From assembly GCA_024742455.1 (NCBI GenBank), contig JANSYL010000001.1, positions 186,001 through 250,000 of the forward strand: a DNA stretch of 64,000 nucleotides, read 5' to 3'. Both the position numbers and the translations under genes were made by a program. Position 1 is the first letter of the stretch. Each line of letters starts with the position of its first letter. Source of the DNA: Paracoccaceae bacterium (GTDB lineage Bacteria; Pseudomonadota; Alphaproteobacteria; Rhodobacterales; Rhodobacteraceae). Positions 51,896 to 62,374 of the stretch are shown piece by piece. Below the pieces are notes generated by a model that had not been told where the DNA came from, made no database searches, and saw only the letters and a program-made list of their open reading frames with translations.

Positions 51896-52610
51896 GAAAC
51901 TAGGGGCACCTCAGGCACCGCATTTGTAAGCTTCATTAACGCACCCCTTCCTGCGCCACAGACAGGCTATTCACTGAATGTCGATGGAGGCACCGAGTAT
52001 GGGTATGTTCTCGGTGCAGCTTACGAGATGCCTGAGATCGCGCTTCGGGTTGCCCTGACCTACAATTCCCAGATTGTGCATACATTTACCGGCACGGATG
52101 GTCTTAATGTGGTCGGACCTGCCGCCACGAACTTCCAAACCACAATTCCCGAGTCTTGGATGCTGGAAGCGCAGAGCGGCATCGCCGAAGACACGCTTTT
52201 GTTCGGCTCCATTCGGTACGTTGATTGGAGCGACTTTCAGATTTGTCCGACCAACTTTCCGGTGCCCGGCGGATGTCTAACCAATTTATCCAACGACACT
52301 GTTACATACACCGCAGGCCTCGGTCGTCGTTTCACGGACAGTTGGTCGGGCGCGGTGACGGTCCTGCGTGAACCGCAGGTGGGAGGCAACGCATCCAACC
52401 TCAACCCGACCGACGGGCGCACGGCCCTTGGCCTCGCTGTAACTTGGGAAAACGAACAGTTCGAGGTGACGGGCGGCCTGCAATACAGCTGGCTCGATGA
52501 CACCGGGCCGCTTGCCGCCACGACCGGCGTCTTCACCGACAACACTGCAGTATCCGCTGGTCTCCGCGTCGGCATCCGCTTCTGACCCAGACCGCATCGA
52601 ATGCTCCGAA

Positions 52611-52640
52611 CCCCCGGCCCAGCGCCGGGGGTTTTTCTTT
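52611..52640 (+). terminator. Rho-independent terminator of the FadL-like gene
   Basis: CCCCCGGC (52611-52618), loop CCAGC, GCCGGGGG (52624-52631), then TTTTTCTTT. A strong GC stem and U-tract 26 bp after the FadL-like stop; the best intrinsic terminator in the window. Confidence 0.92.
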
Positions 52641-52689
52641 GCGCAGCTTTCGGGTCGCCGTGGTCCTGTGCCTCCGGTAAGCGGCTTGC

Positions 52690-53598
52690 ATGGCCGCCTC
52701 AGACCCCCGCCTTGCCCCCCGCCTGTCCCCCCGCGCCTGGGCCGAGCTTGCACTGCTCGGCACCATCTGGGGCGCGTCGTTCCTGGCGATCAAGCTGGCG
52801 CTGGGCGAGGTGCCGGTGCTGACGCTGGTGGCGCACCGCGTGGTCTGGGCGGCGGTGATCCTGTGGGGCTACATCCTGTGGCGCGGCTTTGCCCTACCCC
52901 GGGGCGCGCGCATCTGGGGCGCGCTTCTGGCCATGGGGCTTTTGAACAACGCGGTCCCCTTCACGCTGATGGCCTGGGGGCAGCAGTTCATCGAAACCGG
53001 GCTGACCTCGATCTTCAACGCCGCAACGGCGGTATTCGGGGTGCTGGTCGCGGCCATCGTCTTTGCCGATGAGCGGCTGACCTGGCGGCGCGGCCTGGGC
53101 GTGGTGATCGCCTTTGCAGGGGTCTCCATCGCCATCGGCCTCGACGCGCTGCGCGCCTTCGACATCCGGTCGCTGGCACAATTGGCGGTCCTTGGCGGCG
53201 CGTTCTCCTACGCGCTGGCCGCCGCATGGGCGCGGACCACGCTGTCCGGGCTCAGGCCCGAGGTGGCGGCGGCGGGCATGCTGACGGGGTCGAGCGCGAT
53301 CATGCTGCCGCTGGCCATCGCTGTCGATGGGGTGCCGCGCCCGCCGACCGACCCCGTCACCTATGCCGCCATCGCCTATTTCGCCGCGATCGGCACCGCC
53401 ATCGCCTATCTGCTTTATTACCGGATCCTCGCAACCGCCGGGTCGGGCAACGCGATGATCGTGACCTTGCTGATCCCGCCGGTGGCGATCCTGCTGGGAT
53501 GGATCGTACTGGATGAACGGCTGGACCCGGCGGCCTTCGCGGGGTTCGGCCTACTGGCGGTTGGGTTGATCCTGCTGAACCAGCGCCGGACGCGTTAA
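52690..53598 (+). CDS. DMT/EamA-family exporter, second copy
   Basis: 302 aa, ten helices. LLGTIWGASFLAIKLALGEVP at the start and a second EamA unit beginning near AVLGGAFSYALAAAWARTTL; conserved LFYYRIL-like LYYRILATAGSGNAMIV is visible. Overlaps the hflX stop by 4 bp at its end (convergent). Substrate unknown; it is distinct from the exporter at 49233. Confidence 0.88.
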   Translation: MAASDPRLAPRLSPRAWAELALLGTIWGASFLAIKLALGEVPVLTLVAHRVVWAAVILWGYILWRGFALPRGARIWGALLAMGLLNNAVPFTLMAWGQQFIETGLTSIFNAATAVFGVLVAAIVFADERLTWRRGLGVVIAFAGVSIAIGLDALRAFDIRSLAQLAVLGGAFSYALAAAWARTTLSGLRPEVAAAGMLTGSSAIMLPLAIAVDGVPRPPTDPVTYAAIAYFAAIGTAIAYLLYYRILATAGSGNAMIVTLLIPPVAILLGWIVLDERLDPAAFAGFGLLAVGLILLNQRRTR

Positions 53599-54893
53599 AG
53601 CGCGGCGAAGGCCTTTTCCTGCCGCGCGGTCCAGTGAACGGTCAGCGTGGTGGTGGCCTCACCCCGCTCCTCGGTCTCGACGATGCCCTGGTCGAACAGC
53701 CAGGCCCGCCGCCGCCCGTCAGAATGCGGCAGGGTCAGCGTTGCATGGCTGCGCGGGGGCGACAGGGTACGCGAGGTGGCCGCCAGCAGCGGGCCCATCC
53801 CCTCGCCCGTCCAGGCCGACAGGGCAAACACGTCCTCGCGCCGCTCGGCGATGCGCGCCATCGCCTCGGCCTCGGCGGGCGGAAGGAGATCGGTCTTGTT
53901 CCAGACCTCGATCAGGGGCGTGGCCGCGTCTATGCCCAGATCGGCCAGGATCGTGCGGACATCGGCGGCCTGTTCCTCGGTCTCGGGGTGCGAGATATCG
54001 CGAACATGCAGGATCAGGTCGGCATCACGCACTTCCTCCAGCGTGGCGCGGAAGGCGGCGACCAGATGGGTGGGCAGATCGCTGATGAAGCCCACCGTGT
54101 CCGACAGGATCACGTCGGACCCGTCGGGCAGCTTGACCGCCCGCATCGTCGGGTCAAGCGTGGCGAACAGCATGTCCTTGGCCATCACCTCGGCCCCGGT
54201 CAGCCGGTTGAACAGCGTCGACTTGCCCGCATTGGTGTAACCCACCAGCGCGACAATCGGATAGGGCACCTTCTTGCGCGCCTGCCGGTGCAGGCTGCGG
54301 GTTTTGACGACCTTGGCCAGTTGCCGCTTGATCCGGCCCACGGCCTCGTCGATGGCGCGGCGGTCGGCCTCGATCTGGGTTTCGCCGGGGCCGCCGACAA
54401 AGCCCAATCCGCCGCGCTGGCGTTCCAGATGGGTCCAGGCCCGTACCAGCCGCGTGCGCTGATAGCTGAGCGCGGCAAGGTCGACCTGCAACACGCCTTC
54501 GCGGGTCTGGGCGCGGTCGGCGAAGATTTCCAGGATCAGGCCGGTGCGGTCCAGAAGCTTGGTGCCCATCTTCTTTTCAAGGTTGCGCTGCTGTACGGGC
54601 GTCACCGGCCCGTCGATCAGCACCAGGCCGACCTCATCGGCGCTGACCTTTTCGGCCAGTTCGGCGATCTTGCCATCCCCGAACAACAGCCCCGGGCGCG
54701 GCTTTTTCAGCCGCACGATTTCTTCGCCCACGACGGTCAGCCCCGGCAGGGCACGCGCAAGCGCCACCGCCTCGGCCAGCGCGGGTTCGGGCGCGCGGCC
54801 CTTGCGGTCGGCGGCAATGTCGGGATGCAGGACGAGGGCGCGGGTCGGTGTGACCCCGTGGGACGGCCGGTCGGGCGCGGGGGTGGTCGTCAC
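53595..54893 (-). CDS. hflX: GTPase HflX
   Basis: 432 aa with a GTG start. Ribosome-associated GTPase that rescues stalled 70S ribosomes. N-terminal HflX domain with [15 protein letters not shown], then G-domain G1 [17 protein letters not shown]3 [14 protein letters not shown]4 NKTDLLPP. Start overlaps the hfq stop (GTGA), so co-translated with hfq, a conserved pairing. Confidence 0.95.
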   Translation of the reverse strand: MTTTPAPDRPSHGVTPTRALVLHPDIAADRKGRAPEPALAEAVALARALPGLTVVGEEIVRLKKPRPGLLFGDGKIAELAEKVSADEVGLVLIDGPVTPVQQRNLEKKMGTKLLDRTGLILEIFADRAQTREGVLQVDLAALSYQRTRLVRAWTHLERQRGGLGFVGGPGETQIEADRRAIDEAVGRIKRQLAKVVKTRSLHRQARKKVPYPIVALVGYTNAGKSTLFNRLTGAEVMAKDMLFATLDPTMRAVKLPDGSDVILSDTVGFISDLPTHLVAAFRATLEEVRDADLILHVRDISHPETEEQAADVRTILADLGIDAATPLIEVWNKTDLLPPAEAEAMARIAERREDVFALSAWTGEGMGPLLAATSRTLSPPRSHATLTLPHSDGRRRAWLFDQGIVETEERGEATTTLTVHWTARQEKAFAAL

Positions 54894-55123
54894 TCGTCCC
54901 CGTCGTAGAGATTAATCGGCTGCGCCGGCATCACGGTGGAAATCGCGTGCTTGTAGACCAGCTGGCTCTGCCCGTCGCGGCGCAGAAGCACGCAGAAATT
55001 GTCGAACCAGGTGATCACGCCCTGCAGCTTGACGCCGTTGATCAGGAAGATCGTCACCGGCACCTTCGTCTTGCGCACATGGTTGAGGAAGGCGTCTTGC
55101 AGGTTCTGTTTGTTTTCGGCCAT
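54890..55123 (-). CDS. hfq: RNA chaperone Hfq
   Basis: 77 aa from ATG 55123. Sm fold: [20 protein letters not shown] (Sm1) and [12 protein letters not shown] (Sm2, with the YKHAIST residues that bind sRNA U-tails). Short acidic tail after Sm2, as in alphaproteobacteria. An upstream in-frame extension to 55180 has no ribosome site and no homology. Confidence 0.97.
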   Translation of the reverse strand: MAENKQNLQDAFLNHVRKTKVPVTIFLINGVKLQGVITWFDNFCVLLRRDGQSQLVYKHAISTVMPAQPINLYDGDE

Positions 55124-55238
55124 TTGCGGTCCAGCCTTATCGCTATTGCTGCCTCTCGGAACGGCAGGTTTGAAAATCACATGGTTAAGTATGTATCGCC
55201 CGGTGGGCGATTTCCACCCCCTGTGGGCCCGAGGCGCG

Positions 55239-56756
55239 TCAGGGCCGCCAGAAGGAAGGGTTGAGCAGCGCGATCAGGACCAGGGTTTCGATCCGGCCCA
55301 CGATCATCGCCACCGCCAGGATCATCTTGGCCGGATCGCTGAGCGCACCGAATGAAATCGGATCGGCCGCCGCGACACCGGCCAGCGGCCCCGTCGTCGA
55401 CAGCGCCGAGACGCCGAGGATGAGTGCGGTCTCGAAATCGAGGCCCGTCGCCGACAGCCCGACCATCACCGCCGCCAGCGACAGGATGAAGAGCATGAAG
55501 AAGACCCAGGCGATATAGGCGCCTTCGCGGCGGATGCGGCGGCCAAGCCGCCCGGCGCCCGCGACCGAATGGGGATGCAGCAATTTGCCGATCTCGCGGC
55601 TGCCATGCTTGTAGAGCGAATAGACCCGCAAAAGCTTGACCCCCCCCGCCGTGGTCGCCACCCCGCCGCCCATCACCGCCAGCCCCATCAGCAAAAGCCC
55701 CGGCGTCGGCAGGCCCGACCAGCTTTGCGCGGCGGCCCAGCTGTCAGAGACGAACCCCGTCGTGGTCAGGAAGGACAGGACCGTGAACACCCCGCCCCAG
55801 AGCGCGGTCAGCGCGCCTGCGGGGTTGGCGAGATCGTCGATCTCGAAAGCGCCGATCCAGTGGCGCAGGAACAGCAGCGTGGGCAGGACCGTGATCGTGA
55901 CCAGCGCCAGCCGCACCTCGCGGTCGCTGCGCAGACGCGACCACAACCCGGCACCGAAGCCCGAGGTATAGACGCGCCGCGACAGCGCGAAGAACAGGAA
56001 GGCGAAGATCACCACCTCGCCCATCGCGCCCGAGGGCGCACCCACCAGCCCGTCCCCTGGGCTGATCCCCGAGGTGGCCATCACCGACATGGCATGGATG
56101 AAGGCCGGCATCGGCGCCTGGCCCAGCGCGGTCAGGCAAATCGTCAGAACCGCGGTCAGGGTGAGGTAGATGGGCACCAGGCGGCGGGCGTATTTGCGCA
56201 ACCGCCCCGCCGCCGAGGCCGCCTCGAGCCCGCGCAGCGTGGTGACCACCTGGCCGGGGATATTGGCCTCGGAGGTCACCTCGTAGCCGCCGAGATTGAG
56301 CGGCGCCAGAACCGCCGCCGCCGTGATCCAGATCAGCAGGCCACCGAACCAACCCACCGTGCCCCGCCAGACATGCACCGCCGGGGCCAGTCTTTCGGCG
56401 TCGAAGAACGGCGCACCGGTCGTCGTCAGCGCCGATATCATCTCGACATAGAGATTGATGAACCGCGTGTTGCCGACCGCATCGATCAGGGGCACGGCCA
56501 GCATCGCGGGCAGCCACAGATAGGCCAGAAACAGCGTGGCGAGATAGCGCCGTTCGCCTTCGGCCCGGCGGCTGTTCTGGGCGGCCATCCCGATCAGCAG
56601 GGCGGCGATACCGAAGACGAGCCCCGAATAGAAGAAATCGCGCGCGACGTCGAAATCCTCGGTCACTACCGCATAGGCCGCGGGCACCATCATCGCCCCC
56701 GCCGCCACCAGCATCAGCACGACGAAGAACGGCAATCTGGACAGCATGCCCGCCAT
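55239..56756 (-). CDS. trkH: Potassium uptake protein TrkH
   Basis: 505 aa from ATG 56756 ([11 protein letters not shown]). K+ channel subunit with four pore repeats; selectivity-filter regions include [33 protein letters not shown] and [11 protein letters not shown]. The first filter reads TTTGA, a common variant. Follows trkA with 4 bp between; together they form the Trk system. Confidence 0.95.
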   Translation of the reverse strand: MAGMLSRLPFFVVLMLVAAGAMMVPAAYAVVTEDFDVARDFFYSGLVFGIAALLIGMAAQNSRRAEGERRYLATLFLAYLWLPAMLAVPLIDAVGNTRFINLYVEMISALTTTGAPFFDAERLAPAVHVWRGTVGWFGGLLIWITAAAVLAPLNLGGYEVTSEANIPGQVVTTLRGLEAASAAGRLRKYARRLVPIYLTLTAVLTICLTALGQAPMPAFIHAMSVMATSGISPGDGLVGAPSGAMGEVVIFAFLFFALSRRVYTSGFGAGLWSRLRSDREVRLALVTITVLPTLLFLRHWIGAFEIDDLANPAGALTALWGGVFTVLSFLTTTGFVSDSWAAAQSWSGLPTPGLLLMGLAVMGGGVATTAGGVKLLRVYSLYKHGSREIGKLLHPHSVAGAGRLGRRIRREGAYIAWVFFMLFILSLAAVMVGLSATGLDFETALILGVSALSTTGPLAGVAAADPISFGALSDPAKMILAVAMIVGRIETLVLIALLNPSFWRP

Positions 56757-56760
56757 TGCG

Positions 56761-58137
56761 TCAGAAAAAGTCGATCGAGACCTGAAGCAGGGTCTCGACC
56801 GCGGGCACATCGGCCGACAGGGCGAAGATGGCGACGGTGTCACCCTCTTCGATCCGGGTGGACCCGGTGGGCCGGATCACCTTGCCGTCCTTCTGAACCG
56901 CGCCCACCAGCACGCCTTCGGGAAAATCGATATCGCGGATCGCGCGCCCGGCCAGAGGCGAGGTCGACAGCACCTGCGCCTCGATCACCTCGGCCTCGGC
57001 ATCGCCGATGGAATAGACGCCCCTCACCCGGCCATGGCGGATATGGCGCAGGATCGAGCTGACGGTGGTGGAGCGCGGGTTGACATGCGCGTCGATATTG
57101 AGCGGCCCCATAAGCGGCACCAGCGACGGGTCGTTGACCAGCGCGATCGACATCTTGGCCCCCACGGCCTTGGCCCGGACCGAGGCCAGAAGGTTGGTCT
57201 TGTCATCATCGGTGACGCAGAGCACCGCATCGGCGCGGTCGACACCCGCCTCGCGCAGCAATTCGATATCAAGCCCGTCACCATGCAGCACGATGGTGCG
57301 TTCCAGCGCATCCGCCGCGCGCTCGGCATTTCCGCGGTCCAGTTCGATCACGCGTGTGCGGACGCGATTGGCGCCCTTTTCCAGGTCGCGGGCCACGACC
57401 AGCCCGACATTGCCGCCTCCGATGATCAGCACGCGTTCGGGCCGGTAGGCCCGCTTGCCGAAAATCTCCAGCGTGCGGTCGGCATCGGCGGCATGGGTGA
57501 AGACATAGATCTGGTCGCCCGCGTAAAGCTGGTCACCCGGTTCAGGTGCGATCAGCGTGCCGTCGCGGCGCACCCCGACCACGATGGCCCTGAGCGTCGA
57601 GAACAGTTCCGAAAGCTGTTTCAGAGGGGTGTCGAGCACCGGGCAATCGGCATCGAGATGGATGCCCAGCATCCTCGCATCGCCGCCCAGAAAGCTTTCG
57701 GTTTCGAAGGTTGCGGGGCTTGCGATGCGTCTGAGCGCAGCCTCGGCCACCTCTTTCTCGGGGCTGATGACGACGTCGATGGGCAGGTGGTCGCGGCGGT
57801 AGAGGTCGGAATAGATCGCGTTCAGATAGCTTTGCGACCGCAGCCGCGCGATCTTGCGGGGCACCGAGAACACCGAATGGGCCACCTGGCAGGTGACCAT
57901 GTTGACCTCATCGGAAAAGGTCGCCGCGATCACCATGTCGGCGTCGCGCGCACCGGCACGGTCCAGCACGTCCGGGTGCGAGGCGAACCCCGTCAGCCCC
58001 TGCACGTCCAGCGTATCGGTGGCCCGGCGCACCAGGTCGGGGTTGTTGTCGACCAGGGTGACATCGTTGTTTTCCGAGGAAAGATGGCGCGCGATCTGCC
58101 AGCCGACCTGGCCCGCGCCGCAGATGATGACCTTCAT
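56761..58137 (-). CDS. trkA: Potassium uptake regulator TrkA
   Basis: 458 aa from ATG 58137. Two Rossmann RCK-N modules, KVIICGAGQVGWQIARHL and VLIIGGGNVGLVVARDLEKG, each followed by an RCK-C domain. Binds NAD(H)/ATP and gates TrkH from the cytoplasmic side. Length matches the family. First gene before trkH. Confidence 0.95.
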   Translation of the reverse strand: MKVIICGAGQVGWQIARHLSSENNDVTLVDNNPDLVRRATDTLDVQGLTGFASHPDVLDRAGARDADMVIAATFSDEVNMVTCQVAHSVFSVPRKIARLRSQSYLNAIYSDLYRRDHLPIDVVISPEKEVAEAALRRIASPATFETESFLGGDARMLGIHLDADCPVLDTPLKQLSELFSTLRAIVVGVRRDGTLIAPEPGDQLYAGDQIYVFTHAADADRTLEIFGKRAYRPERVLIIGGGNVGLVVARDLEKGANRVRTRVIELDRGNAERAADALERTIVLHGDGLDIELLREAGVDRADAVLCVTDDDKTNLLASVRAKAVGAKMSIALVNDPSLVPLMGPLNIDAHVNPRSTTVSSILRHIRHGRVRGVYSIGDAEAEVIEAQVLSTSPLAGRAIRDIDFPEGVLVGAVQKDGKVIRPTGSTRIEEGDTVAIFALSADVPAVETLLQVSIDFF

Positions 58138-58222
58138 GTGCCGTTTCGCCCAAGGGGTCTGGTGACCCTTGGCATGGCATTTGCGCCGCGCGGCGTCAAT
58201 GCGGGCCGCGCGGGCGGGCGCG

Positions 58223-61087
58223 TTACTCGGCGGCGTGTTTGGTTGCGGCGAGCATCGGGGCCAGGTAGCGGCCCGTATGCGAGCGTTCGACCTCGGCCAC
58301 CTCTTCGGGGGTGCCGGTGGCCACAACATCACCGCCGCCATCACCGCCCTCGGGGCCGATGTCGATGATATGGTCGGCGGTCTTGATGACATCCAGATTG
58401 TGTTCGATCACCACCACCGTGTTGCCCTGGTCCACCAGTTCGTGCAGCACTTCCAGAAGCTTCCTGACATCTTCGAAATGCAACCCCGTGGTCGGTTCGT
58501 CGAGGATGTAAAGCGTCCGGCCGGTGGCGCGTTTGGCCAGTTCCTTGGACAGTTTCACGCGCTGCGCCTCGCCGCCCGAAAGCGTCGTCGCCTGCTGGCC
58601 CACCTTGATGTAGCCGAGGCCCACGCGGACCAGCGCGTCCATCTTTTCGCGGATGGAGGGGACCGCCTTGAAGAATTCCTGCGCATCCTCGACCGTCATG
58701 TCGAGCACGTCGGCGATCGACTTGCCCTTGAACTGCACCTCGAGGGTTTCGCGGTTGTAGCGGGCGCCCTTGCAGGTTTCGCAGGTGACATAGACGTCGG
58801 GCAGGAAATGCATCTCGATCTTGATCACGCCGTCGCCCTGGCAGGCCTCGCACCGGCCGCCCTTGACGTTGAAGGAAAAGCGCCCCGGCTTGTAACCGCG
58901 GGTCTTGGCCTCGGGGAGACCCGCGAACCAGTCGCGGATCGGCGTGAAGGCACCGGTATAGGTGGCGGGGTTCGACCGGGGCGTGCGCCCGATGGGCCGC
59001 TGGTCGATGTCGATGACCTTGTCGAGATGTTCCAGCCCCTTGATCGTTTCGCAGGGCGCGGGCGTCTGGCGCGCGCCGTTCAGCTTCATCGAGGCCGTCT
59101 TGAACAGCGTCTCGATGGTCAGCGTGGATTTGCCCCCGCCCGACACGCCGGTGACGCAAACGAATTTGCCCAGCGGAAAATCGACGGTGACGTCCTTCAG
59201 GTTGTTGCCGGTGGCCTTGACCACCGTCAGCTTTTTCTTGTTGCCCGCACGCCGTTCCCCCGGCACCGCGATCTCGCGCGTTCCGGCGAGGTATTGCCCG
59301 GTGATCGAGGCCGGGTCGGCGGTGATTTCGGCGGGTGTCCCCCTGGCCACGATCCGGCCGCCATGCACGCCCGCGCCCGGGCCGATATCGAAGACGTAAT
59401 CGGCCTCGCGGATCGCTTCCTCGTCATGTTCGACGACGATGACGGTATTGCCCTGGTCGCGCAGGTTTTTCAGCGTGGTCAGCAACCGGTCATTGTCGCG
59501 CTGGTGGAGACCGATGGAAGGTTCGTCGAGCACATAGAGCACCCCGGTCAGGCCCGACCCGATCTGGGAGGCCAGCCGGATGCGTTGCGATTCACCGCCC
59601 GACAATGTCCCCGCGTTGCGGGAAAGCGTCAGGTATTCCAGCCCCACATTGTTGAGGAACCCAAGCCGTTCACGGATTTCCTTCAGGATCGCGCGCGCGA
59701 TCTCGTTCTTCTGGTTGCTCAGCGCCGCGGGCACCGTTTCGCACCAGTCGAAAGCCTGGCGGATCGACATCTCGACCACCTGCCCGACATGCAGACCGGC
59801 GATCTTCACCGCCAGCGCCTCGGGCCGCAAACGGTAACCCCCGCAGGCGCCGCAGGGCCGGTTGTTCTGATAGCGTTCGAATTCCTCGCGGATCCAGGCG
59901 CTGTCGGTTTCGCGGTACCGGCGTTCCATGTTGGGGATCACGCCCTCGAAGCTGCGCGTGACCTGGTAGACACGGCCGCTTTCATCGTAGCGGAAGGGGA
60001 TTTCCTCGTCGCCCGAGCCGCGCAGGAACACCTGCTGGACCTTTTCGGGCAGGTCTTTCCACGGCTTTTTCGCGTCGAACTTGTAATGCTTGGCGATCGC
60101 CTCGATCGTCTGGACGAAATAGGGCGACTTGCCCTTGCGCCAGGGCGCGATGGCCCCGTCTTCGAGGCTGAGGGCGGCATCAGGCACCATCAGGCGTTCG
60201 TCGAAGAACAGCTCCATCCCCAGACCGTCGCAGGACGGGCAGGCGCCGAAAGGTGCGTTGAAGGAAAACAGGCGCGGCTCGATCTCGGGGATCGTGAAGC
60301 CCGACACCGGGCAGGCGAAGTTTTCACTGAAGGTGATGCGTTCGGGATCGCCCTCGCCGTCTTTCGGTGCCGTTTCCAGGATCGCGATGCCATCGGCCAG
60401 ATCCAGCGCGGTGCGGAAACTGTCGGCCAGCCGCGTCTCGGTGCCTTCGCGCACGACGATCCGGTCCACCACCACGTCGATGTCGTGGCGGAATTTCTTG
60501 TCGAGCACCGGCGGGTTGTCGAGGTCGTGGAATTCTCCGTCCACCTTGACCCGCTGAAACCCCTGCTTGCGCAGTTCCAGGAATTCCTTGCGGTATTCCC
60601 CTTTGCGGTCACGGATGATCGGGGCGAGCAGGTAGGCGCGCGTCCCCTCCTCCATCGCCATCACGCGGTCCACCATGTCCTGCACCTGCTGGGCCTCGAT
60701 GGGCTGGCCGGTGGCGGGCGAATAGGGCGTGCCGACCCGCGCGAAGAGCAGGCGCATGTAATCGTAGATCTCGGTCACGGTGCCGACGGTCGAACGGGGG
60801 TTTTTCGACGTCGTCTTCTGTTCGATGGAAATCGCGGGGCTGAGGCCCGAGATGTGATCGACGTCCGGTTTTTCCATCATGTCGAGGAATTGTCGCGCAT
60901 AGGCGCTGAGCGATTCCACGTAGCGGCGCTGCCCCTCGGCATAAATCGTGTCGAAGGCGAGGCTTGACTTGCCCGACCCGGACAAGCCGGTGATCACGAC
61001 CAGCTGATCACGGGGGATATCGACATCGACATTCTTGAGGTTGTGCTCGCGCGCGCCGCGCACCTCGATCTGCTTCTGCTCCGGCAT
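58223..61087 (-). CDS. uvrA: Excinuclease ABC subunit A
   Basis: 954 aa DNA-damage sensor of nucleotide excision repair. Two ABC modules, Walker [15 protein letters not shown] and [12 protein letters not shown], signatures [12 protein letters not shown] and [12 protein letters not shown]. Zinc fingers [10 protein letters not shown]...ACPSCDG and [10 protein letters not shown]...CETCKGAR. Upstream neighbour on the same strand is an MFS gene about 80 bp away. Confidence 0.97.
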   Translation of the reverse strand: MPEQKQIEVRGAREHNLKNVDVDIPRDQLVVITGLSGSGKSSLAFDTIYAEGQRRYVESLSAYARQFLDMMEKPDVDHISGLSPAISIEQKTTSKNPRSTVGTVTEIYDYMRLLFARVGTPYSPATGQPIEAQQVQDMVDRVMAMEEGTRAYLLAPIIRDRKGEYRKEFLELRKQGFQRVKVDGEFHDLDNPPVLDKKFRHDIDVVVDRIVVREGTETRLADSFRTALDLADGIAILETAPKDGEGDPERITFSENFACPVSGFTIPEIEPRLFSFNAPFGACPSCDGLGMELFFDERLMVPDAALSLEDGAIAPWRKGKSPYFVQTIEAIAKHYKFDAKKPWKDLPEKVQQVFLRGSGDEEIPFRYDESGRVYQVTRSFEGVIPNMERRYRETDSAWIREEFERYQNNRPCGACGGYRLRPEALAVKIAGLHVGQVVEMSIRQAFDWCETVPAALSNQKNEIARAILKEIRERLGFLNNVGLEYLTLSRNAGTLSGGESQRIRLASQIGSGLTGVLYVLDEPSIGLHQRDNDRLLTTLKNLRDQGNTVIVVEHDEEAIREADYVFDIGPGAGVHGGRIVARGTPAEITADPASITGQYLAGTREIAVPGERRAGNKKKLTVVKATGNNLKDVTVDFPLGKFVCVTGVSGGGKSTLTIETLFKTASMKLNGARQTPAPCETIKGLEHLDKVIDIDQRPIGRTPRSNPATYTGAFTPIRDWFAGLPEAKTRGYKPGRFSFNVKGGRCEACQGDGVIKIEMHFLPDVYVTCETCKGARYNRETLEVQFKGKSIADVLDMTVEDAQEFFKAVPSIREKMDALVRVGLGYIKVGQQATTLSGGEAQRVKLSKELAKRATGRTLYILDEPTTGLHFEDVRKLLEVLHELVDQGNTVVVIEHNLDVIKTADHIIDIGPEGGDGGGDVVATGTPEEVAEVERSHTGRYLAPMLAATKHAAE

Positions 61088-61169
61088 CGCCCGCCCCCGT
61101 TAACCGATCCGCAACACATAGGCGGGACGGGACGAGTCTCCAACCGGAAATCGAGAACAAAGGTGGAAC

Positions 61170-62333
61170 CTAGCGGCGGCTGGCCGCGCGATACGCAAGG
61201 CCCGTCAACAGTGCCGCGAAAACGCACAGGGCGATGGTGATCGGCAACAGCGCCGCCGCCCCGGCGGCCGCGATGACAGGGGTGCCTGAGAAGGTGCCGA
61301 CATTGCCCAGTTGCGCCATCGCACCATTGGCCCGGGCGCGGTCGGCCATCGTGGGGTTGAGCCAGGGCACCGCGGCGAACCCGGCGGCGGCGACCACGCC
61401 CGACAGCGCCATTGCCGGGATCGCCAGATAGGCCCCCGCATCCCCGGCCAGCCAGACCAGCCCGAAGGCACATGCCAGGGCCATGAACCCGCCCCCAACC
61501 AGACGCCCCGGGGGCAGCCGCCGCATCAGGGGCCCCGCCAGAAGCGATCCGGCGAGCCCCGCAAGGGGCAGAACAGGTGACAACCAGGGCGATCCGAAAA
61601 GCGGCGGCAGGAAAGTCACGAGCGCGAGGAACAGCGTCGCGTAAAGGCCGTGGCCCAATCCCGGCGCGAACAGCCGCGGGGTGGTGTAGATCATCAGGTG
61701 GTCGGCCAGGCGCGGCGGCGCGGACGGCGGCACGGGAACCCGCGGCAGCGCGCGCCAAAGGATCGCGCCGACCCCGGCGGCCAACGCCGCGTGGCCGGCA
61801 TAGACCGGGGCCAGCCCGTCGCCGATCAGCACGGCGGCCAGGGCAAACCCCACCCCGAAGAAGGTGGCCCAGAGCCCCATCACCAGAGGGCGGTCGCGGT
61901 CGGTGCTGAGCCCGGCCATCATCGTGGGGATCGCCACAACCAGCAGAAGATGCCCGGCACCTTCGGCGACGCGAAGCCCCATGAGGACCGTGAAGGCAGG
62001 CAACAGCGCCTGCGCCCCGCCTGCCAGCGCCGAGCCTGCAAGCCCCCAAAGCACCGCGCGGCGGGTACCCAGCCGGGCCACCAGCCCCCCGGCCATAACG
62101 CCGAAAAGGATCCCCGTGACCGCCACGCCCGACACCGCGAAGGCGACCGGCGCATCCGGATAGGCGGCCTGCAAGGGGGCCAGGGTCAGCGAGATCTTGG
62201 CGAATTGGCCGGCCGCGATCAGCCCGGCCACGTAAAGCGCCGCGATCAGGAACCATGGGGTCCGGCCCGTATCGGCCCCCGTATCCGGCCGCGTATCCGG
62301 CCCCGTCTCTGCCGCTTCAGCCATGTCTGCCAT
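61170..62333 (-). CDS. MFS transporter
   Basis: 387 aa with about 12 helices; the first 24 residues are a soluble acidic tail with a repeated PDTR/PDTG codon pattern (DNA repeat near 62262-62306). Motif A variant GGLVARLGTRRAVLWG. Looks like a CynX/NimT-type or nitrate/drug exporter, but substrate is open. No neighbour indicates the role. Confidence 0.85.
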   Translation of the reverse strand: MADMAEAAETGPDTRPDTGADTGRTPWFLIAALYVAGLIAAGQFAKISLTLAPLQAAYPDAPVAFAVSGVAVTGILFGVMAGGLVARLGTRRAVLWGLAGSALAGGAQALLPAFTVLMGLRVAEGAGHLLLVVAIPTMMAGLSTDRDRPLVMGLWATFFGVGFALAAVLIGDGLAPVYAGHAALAAGVGAILWRALPRVPVPPSAPPRLADHLMIYTTPRLFAPGLGHGLYATLFLALVTFLPPLFGSPWLSPVLPLAGLAGSLLAGPLMRRLPPGRLVGGGFMALACAFGLVWLAGDAGAYLAIPAMALSGVVAAAGFAAVPWLNPTMADRARANGAMAQLGNVGTFSGTPVIAAAGAAALLPITIALCVFAALLTGLAYRAASRR

Positions 62334-62374
62334 GCCTTGCCCCTCGCCCCGGCGGTGCAGGGGGGCAAGCGGCT

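Larger units (their letters stand above)
50689..51913 (+). mobile_element. Complete IS3-family insertion sequence, 1225 bp
   Basis: Terminal inverted repeats read TGAAGTGCCCCTAGATTTGT on the left and the complement of the right end TGAGGTGCCCCTAGTTTCCT; the match runs about 27 bp with several mismatches. A 3-bp target duplication ggc flanks it (50686-50688 and 51914-51916). Two overlapping frames orfA and orfB with a -1 slip site are intact, so it may be active. Subgroup (IS3/IS51-like) is judged by eye only. Confidence 0.95.
50263..52585 (+). pseudogene. FadL/OmpP1-type outer-membrane transporter, split by IS insertion
   Basis: The reading frame starts at ATG 50263, has a signal peptide (MTRIMAAGAALLATTALAQA) and the FadL start GGIERSNQSMAILFEEG, then meets the IS at 50689 and stops (TGA inside the IS end). 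It resumes in frame at 51917 (TAFVSFINAPLPAPQTGYSL) to a terminal beta-barrel strand LRVGIRF. Removing the IS and one copy of the 3-bp duplication restores one frame of 364 aa (142 + 222). Family function is uptake of hydrophobic compounds. The two halves show no further decay, so insertion is recent. A terminator follows at 52611. Confidence 0.92.
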
